Notes: generated by a model not told the origin, from the sequence alone. Counted from the stretch's first letter, positions 12,966-25,529 are shown. The stretch is 64,000 nucleotides of DNA from Isoetes taiwanensis (GCA_021234155.1 JAJEKV010000003.1:15486386-15550385), one strand, 5' to 3'. Program-made: numbers and translations.

Positions 12966-13308
12966 ATATACCCAAGCTCCTTCCTGTGGGATATTGTGCT
13001 CGAGATCTTAAGAACCCTACAAATTGATTCACGCCAAGATCCGGATTTAAAGATCGATTCAACAGCCTAATCATAGCTAATACCTTCCGAATTAACCTAT
13101 TCTACACCAAGAAACATAAATCTGAGCAAAAAGACAGGGATTTGAGCCGGATTTGCCAAGATTGGGACGGAACTGGGGATTTTTAAAAAGGGGATTTTGG
13201 TTACATAAAATTTTGAAGACTTTGGGCGCAGGGATCGATCAGTATGCATCATGATCATCTACATACCGGATTGACTCTTGGATGCTTGAATTTCCCTTTC
13301 TTATTTCC
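12966..13308 (+). repeat. Partial LTR copy 2, right part
   Basis: Continues LTR copy 2 after LINE-1. 'ATTGTGCTCGAGATCTTAAG' (12989-13008) matches copy 1 near 6610. 13100-13300 also matches a diverged copy at 42180-42370 (for example 'gactttgggcgca' against 'gagctttgggcgca'). It ends at the T-run. Confidence 0.75.
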
Positions 13309-13331
13309 TTTTTTTTTTTTTTTTTTTTTTT
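13309..13331 (-). other. T23 run, 3' end of a reversed retroposon
   Basis: Twenty-three T residues directly follow LTR sequence. On the minus strand they are a poly-A tail preceded by AATAAA (about 13347-13352 on the plus strand), so a retroposon with minus orientation ends here. Its body and other edge are unclear; the following ORFs run on the plus strand. Confidence 0.6.
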
Positions 13332-13530
13332 AATGAACGTGGACCTTTATTACGGGATGCGAGGTGCTGAATGCAGGATCACGCGAATGCCAGGTACGGC
13401 TCCTATCAGATTCTCATGATAGAGGCATATACAATGTGTAGAAGTAGACATGGGTTCAAGCTAGAGAGACGGCAGGGTATCACAGAGTAGTAAGGAAGCG
13501 GAATAGGTTAGAGTAACCACACAAAGGAAG

Positions 13531-13749
13531 ATGGTAACCACGCGACTTCAGAAAGGGGGGAACGAGCTGCGTATGCAATGGTCGGGGACTGAGGTTCTAT
13601 TGGAAGAACTGAATAGGTTGCAGAGGGAAATCCTTAGAAATTTCAAAAGGAGACACAACTCAGAGTTTCAATATTGTGTCAAGCGATTGATCGAAGTAAG
13701 AGCTCACGTAGGTGGGGTAGAGAAGGATGAAGATGCAATGGGTAAATAA
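13531..13749 (+). CDS. Hypothetical 72-aa ORF inside a mobile-element region
   Basis: It starts MVTTRLQKGG and is charged and helical (LLEELNRLQREILRNFKRRH). I do not recognise it. With the frame at 14063-14121 (LKDMIKENE) it may be the remains of one longer element protein, since the 67-bp duplication between them shifts the frame. Confidence that it is a functional gene is low. Confidence 0.2.
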   Translation: MVTTRLQKGGNELRMQWSGTEVLLEELNRLQREILRNFKRRHNSEFQYCVKRLIEVRAHVGGVEKDEDAMGK

Positions 13750-13928
13750 GAACTGGTAGACTATTTATATATGCTAAAAAAGGAAGTGATCATATGCAAG
13801 GCATTGGAAATACTCTTGAAGAAAATAGATCTGTGGGTAGGCAATGATCTTAAATCCCATTTCGAGGCAAACTACCATCTGTTCCAATAGAGAAGGGAAG
13901 CACATGTTCTATTACTGTTGGACAGAAC

Positions 13929-14062
13929 ACAGCACTCCCGAGCGAGGTTGACAACCTATTGGCCATTTTCGGCAACAAATTGGACTACAATCTTAACAGC
14001 ACTCCCGAGCGAGGTTGACAACCTATTGGCCATTTTCGGCAACAAATTGGACTACAATCTTA
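13929..14062. repeat. Perfect 67-bp tandem duplication
   Basis: Units 13929-13995 and 13996-14062 are identical. Sixty-seven is not a multiple of three, so the duplication breaks any frame across it. In one frame each unit reads PSEVDNLLAIFGNKLDYN. The identity points to a recent local event (or an assembly artefact). Confidence 0.95.
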
Positions 14063-15219
14063 CGCTGAAAGACATGATAAAGGAGAACGAGTGTAGAGGC
14101 CGGGAGGGAGGGTCGACATAGACGAACCAGAATCTTAGTATTCTTAATAGTTTGAGTGATGTTCCCTATTTCTTTAAAATATTTTGATATATAGTTCAAG
14201 TATCTCGGGTGTAGATAGAACTCCCAGATCCCATCTGAATGGAGCGCTGTATGATCAAATACCTTGAATGAATCTAGTGTACTTTTTGTAAAACTAGTAT
14301 ATTTTGTAATCTTAGCCCCTAACTCCCACCTTTGCCGAACGAGCTGAACGAAGGCCCGTAACTATAGTTCTTGATCAAAGATGATACGAAGTCGATGCCA
14401 TGAGAGACTCAAAAGGGGAGGAAATCTCGGTGGGGCAACCTCAAAAGGCCACTCTTGAAAATTGAAAATTAATGCCGAGTAAGCGTTAATAAGGGAGTAT
14501 AATGTATAATGTAGCCGACTTAATTTTTAGGATTAATTCAAGTATAAAAGCATAAGAGAAACGAGGGGCACATGCATGGCAACAGAAAGTGGGCATATGA
14601 GACGCCGACGAGTGGGACACGAAAACACATGATCAGCAGTAGAGGATCTTAGATGCATAACGAAAGAAAAAGGAATAATCGGCACCCAAAAATCTGGTTG
14701 GGCTGACAAGATTCAGGATTACATGACATCCACATCATCAGACGGCAGCTCGGATGGGAGGAACGAGTAGAGGACTCAAGAGCGAACATTTATGACTGAT
14801 ACACTGACAGATTATATAGGGTCCTAAGACTGGAACAATAAAACGGTAGAGGGCTACACGTACAAAAGGCGGGTAGCCATTATTGATTAACCTGGCGAGG
14901 TATGAAGGAGCTCAGGATACATACTGTCAGTGTAAAGTGGGTGTGACTACGATATCTTCACCATACATGCATACGAATTATGAATACCAGACAGGACAAG
15001 ACAAGACTGGTAATTAATGGAGGCGTACCCGGAAAAAGGGGCGGGAAGAAGGGGGGGCTAACCCTAAAAAGCAATCAGACTATAAAGTTCAGGAGACGAG
15101 GGATAGCTCAACTTCGAAGGTTTTTCATTTTAGGGTTCTTGCATCTAACAAGAGGAGAAGACATCCCTGCAGCACAAATCTCCGGCACTGACCTATAGAA
15201 TTGGAGCGCTTAAAGAATC

Positions 15220-15777
15220 ATGGACAGAGGCAAGAAGGTGATCGAGGCACGGGCGGATACAAAATCAGAACCGAGGAAGCGGCCAAGACCTGAGAACCCG
15301 AGGAACCTCACCGTTCCCTGGAATCCGGAGCTGGAGGATGCAGGACTTTGGTGCATATATGAAGAAGACCGCCTCTGCTTGGAGAAAGGGCTTTCATCAT
15401 GTCTAAATTGTGGTCGGGTGCATTGTCTGTTTTGCAATAGGATTCATCATGCACAAACCATGAAGGGTGCGGGATATAATCTCTGGCTGATGGAGGTCAT
15501 GGGAGTTTTAGCAGACAAAAATGACACAGTCAGGAGGCGCGACAAGGAGCGGGTGATGACGTGCTTTAACTGGTTGCAATTGAATGCAGCAATCCAAAAG
15601 TCTGCTAATTATCAACATGATTTGTTGGTTGGAGATTTTGGAAAGGTATGTGTGATCTGTTGTGAAAAAAACCCGACTGAACATATATGCCAGGCTCTAC
15701 TTGCAAGGAATTCGGAGAAGAACAAGACAACCGGGGAGACTTCGGCAGGGAAGAAAGCAGGCAGGCAGAGAAATTGA
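15220..15777 (+). CDS. 185-aa Cys-rich ORF, putative zinc-binding, unknown
   Basis: It starts MDRGKKVIEA with a basic N-terminus (residues 1-30) and has two Cys/His clusters. CLNCGRVHCLFCNRIHH (about residues 66-82) contains two CxxC pairs and a paired His. CVICCEKNPTEHIC (about 143-156) has CxxC then HxxC. The C-terminus is Lys-rich. The spacing suggests bound zinc, but I recognise no family. It lies between element remnants and is followed by T-rich 3' sequence and an A8 run at about 15935-15942, so it may belong to a retroposon. It is intact, unlike its neighbours. Confidence 0.45.
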   Translation: MDRGKKVIEARADTKSEPRKRPRPENPRNLTVPWNPELEDAGLWCIYEEDRLCLEKGLSSCLNCGRVHCLFCNRIHHAQTMKGAGYNLWLMEVMGVLADKNDTVRRRDKERVMTCFNWLQLNAAIQKSANYQHDLLVGDFGKVCVICCEKNPTEHICQALLARNSEKNKTTGETSAGKKAGRQRN

Positions 15778-16044
15778 GAAGTGAACGAACAGTGAGGGAG
15801 CCAGAATGGTAGAAATCGAGGGATGACTTCACATTTTGAGTTTGTTTTTTGCTTTTGTCCTTAGCCCTGTGTTTTTCTGTTTTTTCCTTGGTCCTCTGAC
15901 TCTTGATTATACCTAGTTGAGCTTTTTCTGTCTTAAAAAAAATTGTGAAACACGATTTAATATATGATTTTCTGAGTCCATTCCCCTAGTGTAAAGAGCT
16001 GGAATTGTATTGCATAGACATTTAAACATGAATTACATGAATCA

Positions 16045-16745
16045 CGCAAGTTTTTTGGTAACCTGGGAGTTAAACGAGATAGAAATAGCTAGCAACGAAG
16101 TTTTTGGTAATCTGGGAGTTATAGGTGATGTGAGTAGCTGCGAGCGAAAATATAACAGGAATAGATAAGTAGACAGAAAACCTCTTCTAACAGTAAAACA
16201 TCCAATGGAAGCAATGAGGTGCAAACATTAAGAATACTGTCCACAGACCAAAATACGAATACTGTCGCGGGCAACAGGGAGACGTGACATGAAGAATGTG
16301 GGTGGCGAATGCAAGGGGAATAAAAGTCACCACAGTAGGGAGGCCAATAGATGCTAGGATATGAAGTTTACAGGTGGCGAAGGAAAAAGGGATACAAGTC
16401 ATCACAATAGGGAGACCCGTAGAGGCCTGAACGAATAAGAACAAGCAAATAATTATTTAAACGAGTAAAAAGCGGACGGAACAAGATACGGGACAGAGAG
16501 GCCCAGCCTCCGCCGTACACCAGGATAGCGAGGGCTAGACCTACCAACTGGTAATCCGGACCACCATAAACTCAAAGCCCTCATGAAGAGAGTAAATATG
16601 GGCAACACGGAATACATGCCAACATAAAGGATATAACACAATTGTGTTATCGTCAAAAAGGAGACTGGGCTACGCTACGGACTGAACTCCCGTCGTAGGC
16701 CAGTATAGCGAGGTCTTGACTCTCCAACTGGTACCCGGATCACCA
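16045..16745 (+). repeat. Direct repeats upstream of LINE-2 ORF1
   Basis: Three imperfect repeat pairs occur. 'ttttggtaa(c/t)ctgggagtta' is at about 16052 and 16101. A roughly 70-bp unit starting 'gtggcgaa' is at about 16303 and 16374. A block containing 'ccag(g/t)atagcgag' and 'ccaactggta' is at about 16520 and 16700. Such repeats are common in LINE 5' untranslated regions, where they can act as promoters; that role is inferred. Confidence 0.55.
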
Positions 16746-17153
16746 AAATGACAGGATAACGAGAACAAATAAAATAATAAATAACAAAATACCTTGGTAG
16801 TTAACTACCGAAAATTAGATTGGTACAGAGAGGGTCACCCCCGGCCAATCAGCAGGAACGGTAAGGTAAAACCTACTGCCCTTACTCTCAAAAGCAGGCT
16901 GAGAAACACTAAATACCCGACTACATTCATCACAGTATATGGGATCCAAAATAGTAAATTGAATAATATATAGAGGTGGGCAGAACAACTATGACTATTT
17001 CAAATTTAAACTCCACATTATGGGTGTTTCAAATAAGGGACCATTTGGGGGACGGAATATATTGTATGGAGGAGATACAGTCAACCCAAGCAGAAGAGCT
17101 TCATCATAGTCACCCAGACAAATACCGCCACTGTGTATTGCACCCAAGGATCG

Positions 17154-17901
17154 ATGGCGGATTACACCAGCCTCAGCCAGCAGACGAGAGGAGATATGGC
17201 AAGAGCACCAGTGAGCTAGCAAGACCTCAAAGACTTCCTAGCCCAGATGAATAAGCAGTTGGAAGCTAGAATCCCAAGCATGGATGCACTCAATACGCTG
17301 GCGGAAATGGCTAATCGTAACAAGATAGCCATCTCCGGCATGGATATAAGGATACAAGGGGTTGAGAGGACGAGCAAGGAGATGCAACGGAGGATAAACG
17401 AGATCGAGGAAGAGAAAACCAAGATCATGCAGAGGTTGGTTGAGTTAGAAAAGGTGAATGTTGAGTTAGATGCATGGGAATCCTTTGATGGAATAAAGCC
17501 ACGAATTTAAAGAACATAATAGGATTAAACATGGGGTAGCAGAGAAACCTAACGAAGACACATATTGAGTTACTGGAGAGGTAATAGAGACGGTCTTCAA
17601 AGAACACCGAAGCATAATCGTCAAAGCAGTGCGATCGGGCCAATGGAGGGGACGGGCAAGGCACATAAATCTGACACTCAGAGACATGACAGCCAAGGAA
17701 CGGATACTGCGCATGGGATCCAGATTGAGAAATAGAATCAAGGTGCAAGAAGCCCTAATAGTCATGCAACGTCACGGGCTACACAGAGAATTGGCCAGAG
17801 CCAGGGAATTGAATCAGGCAGGGATACATGCGGGAGTCAGAAATGAGAAAGTGTACCTGCATAAACGGATCAGGGATCAGCCACTCCTGGGACAAGAGTA
17901 G
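17154..17901 (+). pseudogene. LINE-2 ORF1 remnant
   Basis: The frame starts MADYTSLSQQTRGDM at 17154 and meets a TAG after APVS. It then continues open through QDLKDFLAQMNKQLEARI into a coiled coil (IQGVERTSKEMQRRINEIEE, about 17350-17410). A second open piece (17629-17901) has LTLRDMTAKERILRMGSRLR, similar to the L1 ORF1 C-terminal region. The position just upstream of an endonuclease fits ORF1. Stops and a frame change between the pieces indicate decay. Confidence 0.6.
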
Positions 17902-18275
17902 AACATAGAGAGACTGAAAGCCATAAGGTCAAAAGGGCCAGAGGGGGAGGACAACAACCCTCCGATGGCAACGAAGCAGGGACAGGATGGGAGAGCATCG
18001 GGGGGAGCACCGGTGAAGAGAGCTCTTGAAGCGATGCAGCCCGGGACAGGAGCAAGAAACAGAAATGGGGCCGGCGAGGATCATGTGCACCAAAGCTGAC
18101 ATATGGGCCCAGCCTCGATCACAAAAACCAGGGGGAGACCCAGAAGAACAGCCAACGGGCCTGAACATACAGAGACCCCGAAGGAACAGCCCTGGGGAAA
18201 AAGACGCTGACCATATAGTATTGGAATTGCACAGGGTACCCATGGGATGATAGAGAGAGACTCGAGAAGGCCCAC

Positions 18276-19800
18276 AACTGCGATATAATATGTCTAACAA
18301 AGACATGAGAACACAATATCAAGCGACTGCCAGAGGAAGAGGGGTATCAACTATTCACATGTTGGAAAGATAAGGATTTTAAGATAGGAAGAGGGAGCGC
18401 AGGCCTAGCCTGCTATGTGAAAGAGAGTATAGCCAATAATGCATGTATTTTACATTCAGATATCAATAAAAGATACATGATGCTAAGCATACAATTGCAA
18501 AACAAAAAAGATTCAACTCTGATTATAGCATATTACCCGCCAACACAGCGACAAACTGGAACTGCTGGACCTGGGGGAGAGTATGATGAAATGGAAGGAC
18601 CAGGGACCCATGATACTGATAGGGGACCTGAATACCAGAACATGTCAGGAGCAACCATAAATTACGAGCATAAACGGAGTGGATGGACAATGGACACATA
18701 TTGCGAGGTCACAGGATTAGAGAAGAAGTACAGAAGACAAGGCAGAGATCAATGCCAAAGGTGAGTTACTGTTGGAGATATGCACAGCGACAGGGGCCAT
18801 TATAGCCAAAGGGGTACAAAAATGGTGTGGATTCGTGGAATTCACAAGCCAGAACACACATGGGAAAAGCATAGTTGATTATGTGATACTAAATGAACAA
18901 GCAACGGCAAACATCTTAAGCTTCATGTTATTGGAGTGGCCGACTGGGAAGAGAGAGAGTCACAGACCCATTCAGCTAACGCTCAAACAGAGCGAACAAG
19001 CGCAGGCAGATACAACAGAGAAGGAAAATAACGCGAAAGTGAAAATACAATTCCAGAATAGGTATGTAGATACCTTCACACGAAATGTCAGATCAGAAAT
19101 AGGGAATTGGGCATGGAAGGAGCATGGGGCAGATGAGAATGGGAACATACTTAATGACATAATGGTGAAGGTGGCAACAGATGTTTTCGGAAAATGCAAG
19201 AGGCCCAGAAAGAGCAATGCTTTCAGGGCCTCGGTATGGTATGATGAGGAGTGTAGGGAACAGAAAAGAAGAGTCAGAGAGTACAGAGGCACGAAAACAT
19301 ATCAAACAAAAAGGGCAACATACCTAAGAATGTTGAAATCGACACGAAACAAGAACTTAATACAACACCAATGGGGTTGGGCCAAAATGTTAAAAAAGCA
19401 ACCCAGGAAGTTCTGGAAAGGACTTAAAGTAAAAGAAGGAGGGAATAGAAAACCAGAGAATGCACTACACCATATCGTAGGAGCCGAATGGGAGAAATAC
19501 CTTGAGAACAGGAGCATCACCAATGCCAATACCCACCATACAGGAGATAGACAAACTGTGTTTTAGCATGCAGGAAGTAATGGTCGCACTCCATAAGATG
19601 TCCAATAACAAAGCTCCAGACCTTTACGGGCTGACTGTGGAGCTACTGAAATGTGTGGATACAGTAATTGGGAAACAGGTCACCAACATCTTCAATGGCA
19701 TAGTCCACACAGAAAGGGCTACAACATATCAGCGTGTTGCACTAGTAGCAACCCCTTCGAGAGCTCGCCCATGCTATATCAGTCCAGGGGCCTTAGGGCA
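18276..19800 (+). pseudogene. LINE-2 ORF2 remnant (endonuclease and start of RT)
   Basis: The endonuclease shows LACYVKESIANNACIL (about 18405-18450), then IIAYYPPTQ, then ILIGDLNTRT (about 18610-18640, the catalytic GDxN block). IVDYVIL and SHRPIQLTL (about 18860-18990) form the C-terminal catalytic S-H-R pattern (SDH in most relatives). The 264-codon frame 18772-19566 continues through the basic linker. RT begins with MSNNKAPDLYGLTVELLKC (19598-19656; most relatives have NKAPGLDG). The RT is then lost at about 19806, where LINE-3 starts. The YADD block is absent. Confidence 0.8.
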
Positions 19801-19809
19801 CTAGGGACA

Positions 19810-21072
19810 ATAATTCTATTTTATTCTATTCTATTACTCAAAAGAATACAAAGAGTACATGGGGGACTCAAACCCCAGCGGAGAAGACAGATGTCCACTA
19901 GAGCAACACTACCCACCATATACATAACACAGAAAAACAGAGAATACATATCACCACGAGCACAACTGTTTGCTATGAGTAAGCCTGAATCTGAAGATAT
20001 CGCTCCCAAATGACACTCTTGACGTCATCCTTTAAGGAAGACACTTATACGCCTTTACAATACGTCTACGGGCATCGCTAAGCACTTGCGTATCTGAAAA
20101 GACCTGTCCCTTGAAGATGAAGAAATTTCACCTCTTCCAGATGGACCAGATGATCCAAACAGATGCTAAGTGGAAAGCCCTCTTTGCCAACTTGTCCCAA
20201 GAACTAGGATAGACTGACAATAGGACATGCTGACTATTCAAGTCACAATGGAAAAGGCTCAGAAGCCACTGCCAAGCAAGTCGAACATGATGACACAAAA
20301 AAAAACAGTGCTCAATTGTCTCATTCCTCTGCATGCAAAGAGGGCATATCACAAACTTCTGGACGAAATCTATGAACAATAGTATTTACCCGCATGCATC
20401 TATGAATGATCTGCCACCACAAGATAGATAGCTTAGGATGGAGCAATTTATCCCATACCCATCGCCAGACTGCTTTTCGATGAGGCTCGGGGATAACTAA
20501 AAGCCACTTTGGCGATGGAGGCAACACTTCAGGATGAAGCAAGACCACATACATCGAGTGCACCAAGTGCTCCTCCTTAACACCATGAACCACCCAGAGC
20601 TGGGGAGCCACGTCTTGTTGATGTGAAGGAAGAATAACATCTACTTTTTCCCGAATGCCACGGTCCCAACAAAGGAGGAGGAACTTCAATCTGAACTCAT
20701 TCCATGTCAACAATCTTATCTCATTATACCATGCAGATACTGCGAACACACCATTGCTCGCCATCGACGCTGCGTCAATGGATGGATAGAAGAGACCAGG
20801 GGACAATCCGCCTGGCCGTCACCCAAAGGGATCCACCAGCAACTGGTTGTATGATCTGTGTGAGCCATCGGATAGAACTAAAGCAAAGTGCGCACAGTCT
20901 CCCAAGCAGCTAGCAACCCCTTGAGGAAAGGAGAGGCATTAGGATATGGAGAAAGTGGATAGAATAATGCCCATGAGAGAAGTGGCCTAATGGATGGAGA
21001 GCCAAAGGAAATGCACATCTGTAAAGACTAGTGAATGAGACGCAGCCCTAGGGAATTATCAGTATTATTTAG
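19810..21072 (-). pseudogene. LINE-3 C-terminal part with zf-RVT domain
   Basis: A minus-strand LINE fragment. 20321-20806 carries WDKLLHPKLSILWWQIIHRC, and 20128-20379 continues with CPLCMQRNETIEHCFFLC. Together they form the zf-RVT domain (CxxC...HxxxC), usual at the end of plant LINE ORF2. The 3' end near 19812-19836 has a TAGAAT-type repeat tail. The reading continues across the T1 insertion into 32017-32765, because TTTAG is duplicated and removal of T1 restores the frame. Confidence 0.85.
21068..21072. repeat. T1 target site duplication, left
   Basis: TTTAG precedes the LTR start TGTTGAAGG; an identical TTTAG follows the right LTR at 32017-32021. Five bases fit Ty3/gypsy integration. 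Confidence 0.9.
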
Positions 21073-23454
21073 TGTTGAAGGCTTTTTTGGCAAAACCTCC
21101 AACCTAATGGTTTAGAACCTCCAGGTTGCTTAAGGCAACCACTCTGAATCACCAAAACCTGGAAAAGTCACTGAAATTTCAAGATCAGACTGCTTTCCCT
21201 GAAGCAAAAAAAATGGTCTGACCATAAACTTGTGCCATTTAAAATCAAATCAAGCAAATCAATTGATTTTTTGATGGAGATCTTCTTAACAGATGTGGGA
21301 ATCAGTGTTCAAAAGTCTAGATAGAGCTGAGATAAGCAAGGTTCTCAAAATCACACTTCTGACTGGGTCAAAAATTGGTCAATACTAGCAACAGCAAGCT
21401 ATTCTTTGCAGATTGAAGATGGAACAAGTTTTTTTAGTTTTGGAAATTTGAGATAACTCGACCGGTGTCTAGATTGAAGGCAACTTAAAAATTGCAGGAA
21501 ATTAACAACCTAAAGGGTAGAATTTGATTAAAATCTCCTATCACCGACCGTGCAAGAACCCGAGAGCAACTTTACCTAATATGAAATCTAATTGGCTTTT
21601 TGTGTTTTTTTTTCAAGTGTATCGGGTTCGAAATACCCTCTAGTTATAGTGCATAAAAATTTCAAACTAAATTATTTTTTAGTTTTCTTAGAAAATCAAG
21701 GATTAAACTCAAGAACAATCACCACACCTAATTTTTTCTAAGGTCGATTTTCATTCAAGAAGCTATTCAAAAGATCAACATCAATTTCCCCGAGTCTAAT
21801 GGTCTCGGGAAAACAATCAAACAGATCAAATTGTCAATAATCTCAAAAGTGGTCGATAATCTCAATAGCCCGCCAATTCTTCCGAATTTGGAGGCTAGAG
21901 GAGCAAATGCAGCTAGGAATCACCAATCCGCCTCTAAAAGCTTCAAGTCGACGCGTTCTTCACGATACAACCCCCTGAAAACAATGCAAGATCTCAATCC
22001 ATCTTAAACGGCCCTTGCTTCACCAAATCTTGGCAAATTCCTCGCTTGAAATTCAAATTTTTGTTTGTTTATGAGTCGGTATGGATGCGTGTAGGTGAAT
22101 GGAGGGTGCAGAGCTATGATTAGCGAGGTAATTCCAACCAATTTTCCGGATCTTGGCCTTCATCGAAAATTAGGGTTCTTGAAAAATAGTCCAAATATCC
22201 CACAGGCATGTTTAGAAAAAGCGCACTAGTGTATAAAAGGAATTTTACCGCAATTTTTTCCGAATAAACGTGCCATTATGAAGGGGGGAATCGCCCGCCC
22301 CCAGCCCCATGCCCCATGGTGCCACGGGAGGGTGTGGATTGGTGGATGAGTCAAGCAGGGGGGGTAGAAAATGCTAGGTGGGGTAGAATAGGAAAATTTT
22401 TTTAATTTTTTATAGAAAGGCACGAATCTCAAGGCAATAATCCAAAGGCCAAGATAAAGGATATTAGCATATTCTCCCATCTCAATTGGAATCTTTTGCT
22501 AGGAATAATTTTTGCATAGCTTAACCATAGGATGTGAAATATGGCAAAAAAAAGATGACTAGGCAATTGTGATGGCATATGACATGGCAATGGTGATGAC
22601 TAGGCAAATGACATGGCAATGTATCTTGACTCAATTTTTTGTCTAGCCAAAAAACTTTTTCAACTTATGGATGTGGATGACACGTGTATGGCATATATGA
22701 TGATGAGGAGGATGATGTGCAAATGACATGGCACTCCCAAGTGGCAATATTACATAGAATCATAATCAACTTGAAAAATGGAAGCCCTTTAGCCAATTTT
22801 TAATTTTTGAACTTGGGGATGGAGGGAGTATGATGTAAATGATGATGAGGAATGATGGAGATGTGAGGTGGCTTCCAAGGTTATACGTGGCACAATGCCA
22901 CCTTTTATGCATAACTTTTGCAAATTCCTTGACCATTTTTCTTTTGGAAGCTTATCATGGAAATGAATGTATGGAGTTATGGAAGAGATGAGAGTGAAGC
23001 TTTTTGGCTAGACAAAAAATGTTGTCAATTGGAAAACAAGGTTGATTGAGGATGTACCAACTTGGAAATCAAGGAAAGAAGGTGGTATGGGGTGAAATAA
23101 TGGTATAGGAATTTGCCTCAATATGAACTTGATCTAGAGTTATTTTGCACATACCATGGAACTCTTGGGGTCTTCAAAACCTTCTTATGTCTTCAAAGTA
23201 AATGTTTGTGTCCTTTGCTCTCTTGTTTGCTCAAATATGATGACTTGACTTTTTCTTGCTCCTTGTGACCATTTAATTTGATCTAATGAAATAGCTTCCA
23301 TGAATGTCCTTCCTTAGTCTTCATCAAAAAATTCTTCAATGATCTGAAACAAAATAATCCTTCAAGAGTGTAATCACTTAAAATCAAAGATTGGCGGCTT
23401 GTCTTCTTCTTGTGTTGTACAATTTCCTCTTCTTTGCCACAAAATGTGGCAAAG
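21073..23454 (-). repeat. T1 3' LTR
   Basis: A 2382-bp LTR with close identity to 29638-32016 along its length. The outer end TGTTGAAGG is intact. The inner end has GGCAAAG where the other LTR has GGCAGCA, so the terminal CA is mutated. No convincing purine-rich tract adjoins it on the element's coding strand. Confidence 0.93.
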
Positions 23455-23564
23455 ATCATGCTAAAAAGGAAGAGGAAGTCGGTGCCAAACTCCCATACTT
23501 CAACCTCACAAACCCGAAAGATGTTGAGAAGTTTGCCTTGATGGGAAGTTGAACTAGGCACTTC

Positions 23565-24010
23565 CTGAGGGAAATGAATGTGGCAAGGAGTGAAGTCATA
23601 TGGAATAAATAGGCCAACAAGTGAGCGGATGGAAGTATGACAATGGGGTGCACCTGCATGGAAATAAAAATGTTCAAAGATTTGCAAGCCCGCTTGGTGG
23701 GATGTTGATTTGGCAAAGGCTTAAGCTAAAGGGATAGGAATATGAAAAGAAGAGTATATGATAAGGCTTGATGCTAGGTAGGACCACAAATGTGCGATGA
23801 ATGATGGCCAACCCGGTGCACCCGCATGACAAATAAAGATGATTAGCATTTGCAAGCCCGCTTTGTGTGGGATGTTGATTTGGCGAGCTTGCTAGAAGGA
23901 CATGATCATGAAGTGAAGGTAAGGAATAAGGCTCGAGATGTTTGGGCGGGATCACTAATGCACAGATGATGGTCGACCGGGTGAACCTCGCATGGAAAAT
24001 ATTCAACCTC
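23565..24010 (-). repeat. T1 tandem repeats downstream of pol, about 165-bp period
   Basis: Three imperfect units, each with 'ggtgcacc(t/c)gcatg' or 'ggtgaacctcgcatgg' (about 23647, 23815, 23978) followed by 'tttgcaagcccgct' and 'gggatgttgatttggc' in the first two. They lie between integrase and 3' LTR. Short frames here are repeat artefacts. Confidence 0.7.
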
Positions 24011-24230
24011 TTGAAGACAACATCCCCGGATCGCTAAACCCCGTTAAAAGCTACACATGACATTTTAAGCGTTAACAAAGTCAGAATAATACTTAATCAA
24101 TCACAAAGAAATATACGAACAAAATGTTTTTGATGTTTTTGATGTTTTTATCTTTTATAATTTTTCAAAAAGTTGAATTTATGTCTAAACACACTTAAAT
24201 CCTAATTTAAGTTAAGGATGCATCTTCAGA

Positions 24231-25520
24231 TTATGCAAACAAACATAGGGCAACATGTTGTTGCCAATACCTCTTCAAATGTAGAATGTTGATAGGATTT
24301 GGCAACTTATAGTTATCTTCCACGATCTTAACCAAGATGAATCTCGTCCCCGCTACACCTATAACTTCAAAAGGACCCTCCCATAAATTCTCAAATTTGC
24401 TTGCAACCTTCTCCCTTGCTTTATTCCATTTCAAAACCAATTCCCCTTCCTTGAATATTCCTTGAGCTTGTGAGCGACTTTTAAAAGTCTGCAACATCCT
24501 TGGCCTTTTAATCATAACAAAGATTTTTTCGCTTCATATCTCAGGCTCATCCAATTGCATCAGCCTTTTACACACCTTTCCCTCACAAATTCTTCCATTT
24601 CCAGATTGATTCTATGAGCCAACCTTAATGAAGGTAACTTCGAGCTCTATAGGAACCACAGATTCCACACCATAAACCAAGCTAAATGGAGTATGATTGG
24701 TAGAATTTTTATCAGTAGTTCTATAAGCCCACAATGCATCATAAAGTTTTGCATGCCAATCTCTTTTTGACAAACTAACGCTTTTTGCAATATGGACTTA
24801 AGAACCTTGTTTGTTGATTCTCATGGCCATTTCCCCGTGGATAGTAGGCTGAACTCTTTACATGCTTAACCTTAAGGATCTCTAGGAGTGTAGCAATAAC
24901 TTGATTTACAAACCGAGTTCCTCTGTCGATATAATTTTAAAAGGTATCCCAAACTCCGCTGCAAATATTTTCATGCAGAACCTAGCGCTTGTAAAAGCAT
25001 TTGCTTCCCTAAGAGGTACGAATTTTCCCCATTTAGTGAAGTAATCTGTTGCAACCAAGATATATTGATGTTGAGCGGATGAAGGGGGATCTAAGGGTCC
25101 TATAAAATCCAAACCCCAAACTTGGAATGGTCCAGTGATACAATGGCGATGAAGTGGTGCCGGCTGCAATATTCTTTTTCCAAAAATCGGCACTTATGAC
25201 AACTTTTAATTTTATTATAACAATCTTTAAACAAGGTTGGCCAAAAATACCCTGACCTCATGATCTTCTTTGCTTGTAGTATCTACAAAGATAATGGCCT
25301 CCACAAATGCCTTCATGGCATGCCTCTATGATTAATTCAGCCTCACCCTTGTCGTAAGACACCCGAAAGCAAAGACCCCTTCTTTATCCACCTTGCATAG
25401 CACACCTTCAATGAGCCTAAAAGTTTTACACTTTTCCTTGAACCTCCTCACCTGGCTGCTATTCAGATCTTTTGGTATCTCAAAGATGCTCCAAAAATTC
25501 TTAATGTCAACCTCCGCCAA
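24231..25520 (-). pseudogene. T1 integrase remnant
   Basis: Integrase joins element cDNA into chromosomes. 25332-25520 is the zinc-domain approach region. 24906-25193 is the core, with VWGLDFIGPL (first catalytic Asp) and VATDYFTKW. The second Asp block (usually SDRG.QF) reads ISTEELGL, so it is damaged. 24231-24515 is the C-terminal region: GELVLKWNKAREKVASKFEN and NPINILHLKRYW. Several frame changes separate the parts, and no chromodomain follows. Confidence 0.85.
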
Positions 25521-25529
25521 TCAATCATC

